Origin: Chromatiales bacterium
GTDB taxonomy: Bacteria; Pseudomonadota; Gammaproteobacteria; Steroidobacterales; Woeseiaceae
DNA length: 64,000 nucleotides
NCBI GenBank assembly: GCA_024679535.1
Contig: JAIBDF010000003.1
Location: 1-64,000 of the forward strand
Reading direction: 5' to 3'
The translations under genes and the position numbers were made by a program. How positions within the stretch are numbered: the first letter of the stretch is position 1; every line of letters begins with the position of its first letter. The notes beneath the pieces are model-generated. The model made no database searches. It was given only the letters and a program-made list of their open reading frames with translations, and was not told the DNA's origin. Of this stretch, positions 54,057 through 62,331 are shown piece after piece.

Positions 54057-55966
54057 TAGTCGCTGTCCACGTCCCTGAGCACAGGGATCTGTACGGTAGT
54101 GCCGGGCTGCACCTTGTGCATGTCGATCGTTGGATTGTATTGACGGAACAACCACACCGGCACCTTGTATTGCCGCAGGGCGATAACCCATATCGACTCA
54201 CCGCGCTTGATGGTGTGCTCGGCAACATCACTGATAACGTGCTGCCTGAAAAAACTGTCCTGCTGTGACCGGTGATACGCAATACGCTTTTCTTCAAAGA
54301 CCCTGGCGTCGACGGTACCAAGATCGAGGCGAATGCGTTGCCCTACACTTACCGGCGTGCGGAATGCAAATCCGTTCAGATCGCGCAGCCGCTGCGTCTT
54401 GATCTCAAGCCAGTCGCCGAAATGCCCGAGGGTCTCCAGCGGCTGCACCTCGATGGTGTTGTCATCGGCGACGCTGTAATCGCTCGGGTCTGACAGTAGT
54501 GCGGTCTCGATAGTACCCAACGTCGATGAAGCTACGTCACCGGCGAGGGCAACGGGCGCCATTTCAACTACCACTGGCTGAGGTTCCGGCGTCGCGATGC
54601 TGGCAACGACCTCAGGTTCCGGAGTAGGAGGCGTCGCAGCCGTAGCTCGTGGCGCGGGACCAGCAGCCGGCAGGCGCAGGCGTTGTCCGGCACGGATACG
54701 ATGACTGCTGCCAAGCTGGTTCAACGCAACCAGCGTCGACACGCGCGTATCGTAGGTTTCGGCGATCTGCGACAAGGTGTCGCCGCGCGCAACATTATGG
54801 AACATGTCGGGTAACTGTTTCTGAAATACCGCGGTATCAGGCAGACCGTTGATGAGTTGCGCAAGCGGCGTACTCGTCGTTGAGCGCGGTAGCCTCAGTT
54901 CATACCCTATGGGCAGGTACTTGCTGCCCTGCCAGACCGTCGCCTGCAGTCCCAGGTTATGTTTGGCAATCTCCGCCGGGCTGACATTGATGACCTCGCT
55001 AAGACCAGACGCTGATACATAGGTCGACAAACTAACCGTCGCGTAGTCCGTTGGTAATTCCGGGACTACGCCGGAAAAATAGGTCTCGACATTCTGGTCG
55101 ACTTCCCGCGCCGCAAGAAAGGCGACATAGAAATTCCGCGACGCGAAACCAAATGTCCTGCCGTTGTAGTTGCGCAAGATATCGACATAGGCCGTATCCC
55201 CGTGTCTGCTCTGGGCACGACGCACACCGGACAGTCCATGGTTGTAAGCGGTGATCGCCATGGGCCAGTTGCCCGTTAGCGAATAGTTATAGGCGAGTAA
55301 TCGACCCGCTGCCTGCGTTGCAACAAAAGGATCGTTGCGCTCATCGACAACATGGTCGACACGCATGAAGCGACGCCCCGTGCTGCGTGTAAATTGCCAG
55401 ATTCCCGACGCGCCAACATGCGATCGGGCTGCCGGGTTATACGATGACTCCACATGCGGAAGCGCCGCGATGTCGAGCGGGATTCCCAGCGCCGTGAATT
55501 CCTCGTTGACGTAGTCACGCCAGCGCCCGGAACGTTCGAGCCCACTCCTGAATCGATCGCGCAGCCCCTGCTGGAACCGAATACGGCCGACAGCAGCGCT
55601 TAAAGTGTCGTTTGACACGTCGTCTGGCCATAGCGCCAGTACTCGTGCCTCCTCGGTGCTCAGGTTGTCACGCTTGCCAGCAGCCAGTGACCGCAATACC
55701 ACCTGCAGCTCCTTGCGACGCTTTTCCACGCGTCGATTGCGTTCTCGGCGTGACAGATGGGCTGGCATGTCAAGACGCTCATACACGACAGCGAGATTGC
55801 GATTGTCATGCAGCACGCCTTCGTCACTGGTGTAGGTAGCAAATATGGACACCCAGAAATCCACGTCCGGCTGCAATTCCGGAGGCTGCGGGAAGATTTC
55901 GTCGGACAGCGCTGCGCCCGATACGAGGAACCAGGAAAGTATTAGAAGGCGGCAGGAACTTTTCAT
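54056..55966 (-). CDS. mltD: Membrane-bound lytic murein transglycosylase D (SLT + LysM)
   Basis: A 636-residue exported enzyme: signal peptide (residues 1-21), lytic transglycosylase domain with catalytic Glu in ALPHVESSYNPAARSHVGASGIWQF (near residue 172) and NWPMAITAYNHGLSGV, then LysM repeats (VARGDTLSQIAETYDTRVSTLVALNQL; a further degenerate unit with TLGHFGDWLEI; IKRGESIWVIALRQYKVPVWLFRQYNP). It cleaves glycan strands, giving 1,6-anhydro muropeptides that AmpD recycles. A typical lipobox Cys is not obvious, so it may be soluble periplasmic. Confidence 0.92.
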   Translation of the reverse strand: MKSSCRLLILSWFLVSGAALSDEIFPQPPELQPDVDFWVSIFATYTSDEGVLHDNRNLAVVYERLDMPAHLSRRERNRRVEKRRKELQVVLRSLAAGKRDNLSTEEARVLALWPDDVSNDTLSAAVGRIRFQQGLRDRFRSGLERSGRWRDYVNEEFTALGIPLDIAALPHVESSYNPAARSHVGASGIWQFTRSTGRRFMRVDHVVDERNDPFVATQAAGRLLAYNYSLTGNWPMAITAYNHGLSGVRRAQSRHGDTAYVDILRNYNGRTFGFASRNFYVAFLAAREVDQNVETYFSGVVPELPTDYATVSLSTYVSASGLSEVINVSPAEIAKHNLGLQATVWQGSKYLPIGYELRLPRSTTSTPLAQLINGLPDTAVFQKQLPDMFHNVARGDTLSQIAETYDTRVSTLVALNQLGSSHRIRAGQRLRLPAAGPAPRATAATPPTPEPEVVASIATPEPQPVVVEMAPVALAGDVASSTLGTIETALLSDPSDYSVADDNTIEVQPLETLGHFGDWLEIKTQRLRDLNGFAFRTPVSVGQRIRLDLGTVDARVFEEKRIAYHRSQQDSFFRQHVISDVAEHTIKRGESIWVIALRQYKVPVWLFRQYNPTIDMHKVQPGTTVQIPVLRDVDSD

Positions 55967-56049
55967 TTGTTGTCTTTTTCAGGTTTCAATCGCAAATTGT
56001 TGATTAGTGCATGGAATTTTCCGGCATTCTGCCGTATTTTAAGCTTCAT

Positions 56050-57351
56050 ATGAGCGTTAATTGCCGCCAAGCTGTATCTCTTCATGGTTTTCGGACTTTG
56101 CCGGCGGCCCTGTGCCTGCTTTTCGCTGGCAGTTTCGCCCTCGCGGGTGAGACGGCAGTTGAGCCATCCGGCAATGGTGTCGACCTGCTCCAGGATTCGA
56201 CCTTCGATGCAGATTCGCGTTCCAGCGAAACGTCCGCCGCCGCCGAGGATCTCGTTGAGGCCATTCCCGCGCACCCACATGATGTGCCGCTAGCCGATGC
56301 CGTAACTACAGCGGAAGGGATTGCCGAATCACTTAGCCTGCTGGGACAGGATATCGCTCCCGGCACGGCCCAGCGACTGGCCTGGTCGGCTACGGAGCTG
56401 TTTGAGGGCGTGCCGGTATCGACGCCCGTGCTGGTCGTCAATGGCGAACTGCCCGGGCCCACGCTTTGCCTAACGGCGGCAGTACACGGGGACGAACTCA
56501 ATGGCATCGAGATGGTACGACGCGTACTCCACGACATTGACCCGCGGAAGCTCTCAGGCGCCGTGATCGGTGTGCCGATCGTTAACGTGCAGGGGTTTCG
56601 ACGTGGCTCACGTTACCTTCCCGATCGTCGCGATCTGAATCGCTACTTCCCTGGTAATCCCAATGGCAGCGCTGCGGCACGAATCGCACACGCACTATTC
56701 AAGGACGTCGTCGCGCATTGTGATGCGCTTATTGATCTCCACACCGGCTCGTTCGAACGCGCAAATTTGCCGCAGATTCGTGCCGACTTGCGCAATCCTG
56801 ATGTTGTGACCCTCACCCTGGGCTTCGGCTCAATGGTCGTGCTGCACAGCCAACCGACGGTGGGCACGCTACGCCACGCCGCAACGATGGCCGGCATTCC
56901 CGCGGTCACGGTCGAGGCAGGCGGACCCGCGCAGCTGGAACTGGCCGAGGTGAAACACGGCGTCAAGGGAATCCAAACGTTGCTGTCAACGCTGGGCATG
57001 GTGAAGAAGAGACGACTCTGGGGTGACCCGGAGCCCGTGTACTACCGGTCATCATGGGTGCGCGCCGACAATGGCGGTATCCTGCTTGCTGACGTCAGCC
57101 TTGGGAGCTCGGTACGCAAAGGCGATTTACTCGGTACGATTACTGACCCGATGAGCAATGCAAGCACCGAACTGCGCTCACCGTACGCTGGCCGTATTAT
57201 CGGCATGGCGCGCAACCAGGTCGTTATGCCGGGCTTCGCAGCCTTTCACGTCGGCATCCAGGCCGAAGACGTGATACCGGAGGAAGAAGCGGTTTCGGAA
57301 GCTGATCGAAATAGCGAGACGGGTGGTTACGTGGACGGCATGTCTGAGTAA
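56050..57351 (+). CDS. Exported succinylglutamate desuccinylase/aspartoacylase-family protein
   Basis: A 433-residue zinc hydrolase-like protein of the AstE/AspA (M14-related) family. Zinc ligands are expected in AAVHGDELNGIEMV (HxxE) and in LIDLHTGSFERANLPQIRADL; ending with a beta barrel-like C-terminal domain (SPYAGRIIGMARNQVVMPGFAAFHVG). Unusually it has an N-terminal signal (TLPAALCLLFAGSFALAG) and an acidic spacer, so it should act in the periplasm. Substrate unknown; position next to mltD leaves peptidoglycan peptides possible. The ATG at 56050 gives a better signal peptide than the one at 56011. Confidence 0.82.
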   Translation: MSVNCRQAVSLHGFRTLPAALCLLFAGSFALAGETAVEPSGNGVDLLQDSTFDADSRSSETSAAAEDLVEAIPAHPHDVPLADAVTTAEGIAESLSLLGQDIAPGTAQRLAWSATELFEGVPVSTPVLVVNGELPGPTLCLTAAVHGDELNGIEMVRRVLHDIDPRKLSGAVIGVPIVNVQGFRRGSRYLPDRRDLNRYFPGNPNGSAAARIAHALFKDVVAHCDALIDLHTGSFERANLPQIRADLRNPDVVTLTLGFGSMVVLHSQPTVGTLRHAATMAGIPAVTVEAGGPAQLELAEVKHGVKGIQTLLSTLGMVKKRRLWGDPEPVYYRSSWVRADNGGILLADVSLGSSVRKGDLLGTITDPMSNASTELRSPYAGRIIGMARNQVVMPGFAAFHVGIQAEDVIPEEEAVSEADRNSETGGYVDGMSE

Positions 57352-57382
57352 AATCCGGTTTCGACTCCCAAAGCAGCAGCAC

Positions 57383-58318
57383 ATGAGCGGCGAACGTAAA
57401 CCCCTGACCAGTTACCGGGCTCCCCGCTACTGGCCCGTGTGGGCCGGTATGGGTCTCTTGCGCCTTATCTGCCTGCTGCCACATCGCGTAGCGCTCGCCA
57501 TCGGTCGTTCGATCGGTCGTCTCGCGCATGCCACCGGTGGATCGCGGCGCGCTGTCGTACGGCGCAATATAGAACTCTGTTTTCCTGAACTGACACCCGG
57601 CGAACGGGATGCCCTCGCGCTAAAACACTTTACGGCACTCGGGATGATGCTGGTGGAAATGGGCCTCGGGCGCTGGGCACGTACGCAGCACCTGCATTCC
57701 ATTTCGCGGCTTATCGGAGCCGAACATGCTCTGGATGCGCTGGCATCGGGCAAAGGCGTTATTCTCCTTAGCGCCCACTTCACGACGCTGGAGATTTCCG
57801 GCCGAGTAATGGCCGAGGCATTTCCTTTCGACGCAGTGTTTCGGAAGAATCGCAGCGAATTCATGACCGAGCTGCAGCGCAGTGGCCGCGAGGTGTCAGC
57901 CGACACAACCATCGAGAAGCGCGATATCAAGAAGATGGTGCGCAGCCTCCGTAAGAATCGCGCCGTCTGGTATGCCCCCGACCAGAGCTACAACCGCAAG
58001 GGCTCGGAGATCATCGATTTCTTTGGTGTGCCGTCCATGCACACGACAGCAACATCGACACTCGCCAGACTGGGTAACGCCAGCGTTGTGCCCTTTTTCC
58101 CACGGCGCCTCGAGAACTCGACGTACGAACTAGTCCTGCTGCCCGCGCTTGATAATTTTCCGAGCGAAGATCCGATCGCCGATACGAAACGCTACGTTAA
58201 GCTCGTCGAAGAACATGTGCGCACTTGCCCGGAGCAGTATTTCTGGATTCATCGCAAGTTCAAGGATCTGCCTGACACGTACCCGGACTATTATTCTGAC
58301 CTCGATGCGTTGAAATAG
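57383..58318 (+). CDS. Lipid A biosynthesis acyltransferase (LpxL/HtrB family)
   Basis: A 311-residue late acyltransferase. The catalytic pair is in SAHFTTLE, His 132 and Glu 137, the same positions as in E. coli LpxL; other motifs are RRNIELCFPELTPGERDAL and YAPDQSYNRKGSEIIDFFG. It adds a secondary acyl chain (for example laurate) to Kdo2-lipid IVA at the inner membrane. The ATG at 57383 gives normal length. The 3' end overlaps the convergent kdkA gene by 28 bases. Confidence 0.92.
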   Translation: MSGERKPLTSYRAPRYWPVWAGMGLLRLICLLPHRVALAIGRSIGRLAHATGGSRRAVVRRNIELCFPELTPGERDALALKHFTALGMMLVEMGLGRWARTQHLHSISRLIGAEHALDALASGKGVILLSAHFTTLEISGRVMAEAFPFDAVFRKNRSEFMTELQRSGREVSADTTIEKRDIKKMVRSLRKNRAVWYAPDQSYNRKGSEIIDFFGVPSMHTTATSTLARLGNASVVPFFPRRLENSTYELVLLPALDNFPSEDPIADTKRYVKLVEEHVRTCPEQYFWIHRKFKDLPDTYPDYYSDLDALK

Positions 58319-59022
58319 CCTTCGAGCAATTGCTCCCAGTTGGCGGCGCGAAAGTGCAGCCTGGGGTCCAGCCCAATTATTTTGTATAAGGAGCGATGCA
58401 GGCGACTCAGCGTCTTCTGCTGCCAAGGGCCCGGGGGTCTCAGCTCACCCTTGTCAAAGTCGAGCATCCAGACCAGGCCGTCCGTATCGATCTGCACGTT
58501 ATAGGCATTCATGTCCGCGTGGTAGACACCCTTCACATGGAACGCATGGATCGCCGCACCAACAGACTGCCAGAAGGCTTCATCCGGATCGTTCTGCGCA
58601 ATGTACTGCGACAAGGGCACAATGCCCGGCACCCGCACAGTCATGATGTCAGCCGTGTAAAACGTGCCACGCTGCACGTAGCGAGCAGCCACAGGTCGCG
58701 GGACGCGCATGTTATTGGACGCGAGTTTGTCCAACAGGCGCCACTCGAGAAAGGGCCGCGTCTTATCTTCGCCCGAAAAAATGTACGTGTCCCTGACAAG
58801 CTTTCCGAGCAGGCCGCCGCGCATGTAATGGCGCAGCACGAACTGTCTCGGGACATTGCCCACAAACATCGTACTGCCACGCCCGCCCGATCCCAGCGAA
58901 CCAGCCAGCGCCTCGGCGTGCAACCAGCCCTTCGGGGTGAACCGCTCGTCCGAAATCTGGTTGATAATGGCCTTATCGTATAGGATGGCGCCGTTTCTGG
59001 TCTTCTCGACGGTTTCGGTCAA
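58291..59022 (-). CDS. kdkA: 3-deoxy-D-manno-octulosonic acid kinase
   Basis: A 243-residue KdkA-type kinase: FVLRHYMRGGLLGKLVRDTYIF, kinase catalytic loop VYHADMNAYNVQID and metal motif VWMLDFDKGELR. It phosphorylates Kdo at O-4 in the LPS inner core of organisms with a single Kdo. The TTG start is the only one giving a full N-terminus. It sits between the acyltransferase and a waaC-like gene, agreeing with a lipid A/core gene block. Confidence 0.93.
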   Translation of the reverse strand: MTETVEKTRNGAILYDKAIINQISDERFTPKGWLHAEALAGSLGSGGRGSTMFVGNVPRQFVLRHYMRGGLLGKLVRDTYIFSGEDKTRPFLEWRLLDKLASNNMRVPRPVAARYVQRGTFYTADIMTVRVPGIVPLSQYIAQNDPDEAFWQSVGAAIHAFHVKGVYHADMNAYNVQIDTDGLVWMLDFDKGELRPPGPWQQKTLSRLHRSLYKIIGLDPRLHFRAANWEQLLEGYFNASRSE

Positions 59023-59051
59023 CGGACCTTTTCCCCAATGCTCATGGTGAC

Positions 59052-60122
59052 GTGATATTGCCTGATTTACTCCTGCAATCGAAGCCTCAACACATTTGCG
59101 TCATGCGGCTTTCCGCCATCGGTGATACCTGTCATGCGCTCGCCGTTATCCGGCGCCTGCAGGATAACTGGCCAGAAGTGGGCATTACCTGGATTATCGG
59201 GAAGACCGAATCCGCCCTGATGTCAGGCATTCCGGACATCGATTTTGTTGTCTTCGACAAGGCACGCGGCAGAACTGCATACCGGGACGTGCACACAGCG
59301 CTCGCCGGCAAGCACTTCGATATTGCACTTTGCATGCACGCCTCATTACGCGCCAATCTTCTGATCCGTTCGTTGCCCGCGCGCCTGCGACTGGGTTTCG
59401 ACAAGGCGCGCGCAAAGGACTTTCAGTGGCTGTTCACAAATCGACGCATCGATGCGGCTTCGGGAGTACATGCCCTGGAAGCCATGATGGCGTTCGCTAC
59501 AGCGATCGGTGCCGCGCCACGTGACCTGCGTTGGGATATTCCGCTGGCGCAGGCCGATCGGGACTTTGCCGCGGGCATCGCGGCGCACGACAAGCCGCTG
59601 GTCGTAATCAGTCCATGCAGCAGCCAGCGGGCACGGAATTTTCGCAACTGGAGTGTCGACAACTACGCCGCAGTGATCAGGCATCTCGAAGCACAACAGG
59701 GTGCCCGGGTCGTTCTGACGGGCGGCCCGTCGCCTCTGGAAAAGGAATATGGGGCCGAACTCGCGGCAAGAAGTAAGGCACTGGACCTAGTCGGACAATC
59801 GACGCTTAAGCAGCTCGCCGCCCTGATCGCCCGCGCCGACCTCGTTATTTGCCCCGACTCGGGGCCCGCTCACATGGCGACAGCGTTCGGAACCGCGGTC
59901 GTTGGGCTCTATGCAACCTCAAATCCCGCACGTACCGGGCCGTATATGTCGCAAAAGTTCACGATAAACCGCTATCCTGACGCGATTCGTCGTTATCTAG
60001 GTAAAAATGAAGCAGAAGTTCGCTGGGGTCAGCGGGTGCGCAGCCCCGATGCAATGAGCCTGATTGAGGTCGCCGATGTCGTGGAAAAAATTGACCTTTT
60101 CTTCGATGATCGAGACTTTTAG
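59052..60122 (+). CDS. Glycosyltransferase family 9 heptosyltransferase (WaaC-like)
   Basis: A 356-residue GT9 enzyme: ICVMRLSAIGDTCHALAVIRRLQ at the N-terminus, ISPCSSQRARNFRNWSVDNYAAVI, VLTGGPSPLEKEYGAEL and DLVICPDSGPAHMATAFGTAVVGLYATSNPARTGPY. It adds a heptose from ADP-heptose to the LPS core; most likely heptosyltransferase I, though close paralogues (WaaQ-like) cannot be excluded. The GTG start has GGTGA upstream. It is convergent with waaF, overlapping by four bases. Confidence 0.85.
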   Translation: MILPDLLLQSKPQHICVMRLSAIGDTCHALAVIRRLQDNWPEVGITWIIGKTESALMSGIPDIDFVVFDKARGRTAYRDVHTALAGKHFDIALCMHASLRANLLIRSLPARLRLGFDKARAKDFQWLFTNRRIDAASGVHALEAMMAFATAIGAAPRDLRWDIPLAQADRDFAAGIAAHDKPLVVISPCSSQRARNFRNWSVDNYAAVIRHLEAQQGARVVLTGGPSPLEKEYGAELAARSKALDLVGQSTLKQLAALIARADLVICPDSGPAHMATAFGTAVVGLYATSNPARTGPYMSQKFTINRYPDAIRRYLGKNEAEVRWGQRVRSPDAMSLIEVADVVEKIDLFFDDRDF

Positions 60123-61126
60123 CCGCTTGCAGTCAGTATTTTATCGAAAATATGGTCGGGCAACAGGTCCCTGAGACATTTCAGATGACCCAGCGGACAC
60201 TCCCGCTCGAAGCACGGGCTGCACTCCAGACCTTTTGCGTGAATATCGCGGCTTTTTGTAAGTGGTGGCGTAAATTTCGGCGAAGATGATCCATATATGC
60301 CGTGTACGTGGATACCAACCGCGGCGGCAATGTGCATGAGCCCGGAGTCGTTTGATACCGCCTGCTCGCAGACCGCCAGCAAATCAATGACGTCTGCCAG
60401 CGAGGTTTTGCCGCAGAGATTCAGGGCGCGGCTTGCAGCTGCGATTGCCTCGCCGGCTGCCGCGTCTTTTGCCGAACCCAGGACCCAGACCGCGTAGCCC
60501 GAGTCGTCAAGCATCTTTGCCAGTTCCGCAAAATACGCATGCGGCCAACATTTCGCGGGCCCGTACTCGGCACCCGGCATCATGGCCACGATCGGCCGCT
60601 CGGCGGTTATGCCGAGTGCCTGCATAACTCGAACCTGGTTATCCGACGACACGCGTAACGAAGGATTGGGCAACTCGTCCGGGAGCGACTCGCCAATGTC
60701 CAGCCCCAGCGCGACAAAGCGCTTCACGGTCTGGTCGAGTACCTTGCGATCGAACCGCCGTACGTCATTGACCAGCAGGTAGCGCGACTCGCCGCGATAG
60801 CCGGTGCGCTCGGGAATTCGGGCAAACCATGGGATCAAGGCTGACTTGAATGAGCGAGGCAGGACAATGGCACGTTCGTAGCCTGTGTCGCGCAAGGTCG
60901 ATGCGATGCGCCGTCGCTTGCGCAGCCCGATCTCGCCGTGTGCGGTTTCCGCGGCAATTCCGTTTCGAATCTCGGGCATACGCGCGACGATCGGCAACGA
61001 CCAGCCGGGCGCGAGCACGTCGAACGCGCGTTCCGGTTCACGTTGAGTAAGGACCCTGAACAGCGACTGGGCCATGACCATGTCGCCAACCCAGGACGGT
61101 CCGACGATCAGTGTTGCTGCGGTCCG
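60119..61126 (-). CDS. waaF: ADP-heptose:LPS heptosyltransferase II
   Basis: A 335-residue GT9 enzyme with [42 protein letters not shown] and [34 protein letters not shown], plus C-terminal Cys-rich [20 protein letters not shown], all characteristic of WaaF. It adds the second heptose of the inner core. The TTG at 61126 overlaps the hldD 3' end by 19 bases; the ORF track extension upstream reads hldD in another frame. It follows the gene making its sugar donor precursor. Confidence 0.93.
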   Translation of the reverse strand, partial: RTAATLIVGPSWVGDMVMAQSLFRVLTQREPERAFDVLAPGWSLPIVARMPEIRNGIAAETAHGEIGLRKRRRIASTLRDTGYERAIVLPRSFKSALIPWFARIPERTGYRGESRYLLVNDVRRFDRKVLDQTVKRFVALGLDIGESLPDELPNPSLRVSSDNQVRVMQALGITAERPIVAMMPGAEYGPAKCWPHAYFAELAKMLDDSGYAVWVLGSAKDAAAGEAIAAASRALNLCGKTSLADVIDLLAVCEQAVSNDSGLMHIAAAVGIHVHGIYGSSSPKFTPPLTKSRDIHAKGLECSPCFERECPLGHLKCLRDLLPDHIFDKILTASG

Positions 61127-62064
61127 CAAAGCTGGTCCAGGTAGTTCTTCACACCCTCTTCCACGGGCCTGAATGCAACATCGCAACCTGCCTTACGCAG
61201 CACTGACAGGTCAGCCTGCGTAAAACTCTGGTAAGCGCCCTTGAGGTGATCGGGGAACGGGATATAGCGAATTTTGCCCTTGCCGTGCCACTTGATCACG
61301 GCATTGGCTACATCGTTGAAACTCTGCGCGGCGCCGGACCCGGTGTTGTAGACACCGGAGACGCCCGGATTGTCGAGGAACCACAGGTTGACGTTGCATA
61401 CGTCGTCTACAAAGACGAAATCGCGCAACTGTTCGCCGTTACCGTAGCCTTCCGTGCCTTCGAAAAGGCGCGCTTCGCCATCGGTGAGAACCTGATTATT
61501 GAAGTGAAAAGCAACGCTTGCCATCGAGCCCTTGTGCTGCTCACGCGGCCCGTAGACATTGAAATAGCGCAGACCCACAACCTGGCTCTCGGGGTTCGCA
61601 GCCATGCGTCGCACATAACGATCGAACTGCAGTTTCGAGTATCCGTAGACATTCAGCGGATTTTCAAACAGAGGGTCTTCAACAAACTCCTTCGAGCCGC
61701 CATAGACAGCTGCCGATGATGCATAAATGTACGGCGTCTTGTGTTCCAGGCAATGATGCAAGAGGGTCTGCGAGTACCCGTAATTATTCTTCATCATGTA
61801 ACGGCCATCCCATTCGGTCGTCGCAGAGCAGGCACCCTGATGAAAGATCACCTTGATGTTGCTCGCAAACGCCGTATCGGCCGCCAGTCGCTCGATGAAG
61901 TCATCCTTATCGAGATAGTCGGCAATTCCCAGGTTGGCGATGTTGACGACCTTGTGACCATCTTCCAGATCATCGACCACGACGACATCATCGTGCCCGC
62001 GATCGATCAGCGCACGTACAAGGTTACTCCCAATAAACCCGGCGCCACCGGTAACGATCATCAT
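61108..62064 (-). CDS. hldD: ADP-L-glycero-D-manno-heptose 6-epimerase
   Basis: A 318-residue short-chain dehydrogenase/epimerase: [43 protein letters not shown], catalytic YGYSKLQFD and [26 protein letters not shown], the hallmark of HldD. It makes ADP-L-glycero-heptose for the LPS core. It lies four bases after the zf-CHCC gene and overlaps waaF. Two adjacent ATGs at the start give a one-residue ambiguity. Confidence 0.95.
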   Translation of the reverse strand: MMIVTGGAGFIGSNLVRALIDRGHDDVVVVDDLEDGHKVVNIANLGIADYLDKDDFIERLAADTAFASNIKVIFHQGACSATTEWDGRYMMKNNYGYSQTLLHHCLEHKTPYIYASSAAVYGGSKEFVEDPLFENPLNVYGYSKLQFDRYVRRMAANPESQVVGLRYFNVYGPREQHKGSMASVAFHFNNQVLTDGEARLFEGTEGYGNGEQLRDFVFVDDVCNVNLWFLDNPGVSGVYNTGSGAAQSFNDVANAVIKWHGKGKIRYIPFPDHLKGAYQSFTQADLSVLRKAGCDVAFRPVEEGVKNYLDQLCGPQQH

Positions 62065-62068
62065 GACA

Positions 62069-62287
62069 TTAGTCTGTGACTTCCAGCATGTAGTATTGCG
62101 CGCCGCAGTAAGGGCACTTCGCCTCGCCCGTTTCCTCGACCGGGATATAGACCTTGGGGTGCGAATTCCAAAGGTACATGCCGGGCATGGGACAGCTCAG
62201 CGGCAGATCCCGGGGGCGGACGCCGTACTTGTTTTGGGCGTTAGCTGGTACTAGGTTCTGGTCAACGGTTCCTGCTCTGGGTGCCAC
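62069..62287 (-). CDS. Zinc-finger (zf-CHCC) domain protein
   Basis: A 72-residue protein with [38 protein letters not shown]: Cys, His and CxxC ligands as in the zf-CHCC family, related to a small subunit of mitochondrial complex I (NDUFS6), but of unknown bacterial role. The start is GTG. It sits between glnE and hldD; this placement beside hldD/waaF or ilvE/glnE is frequent in related bacteria. Confidence 0.88.
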   Translation of the reverse strand: MAPRAGTVDQNLVPANAQNKYGVRPRDLPLSCPMPGMYLWNSHPKVYIPVEETGEAKCPYCGAQYYMLEVTD

Positions 62288-62331
62288 GCGCTTCCTCGTC
62301 CGGTACGGATTGCTGGCCTCGAATTATAAGC

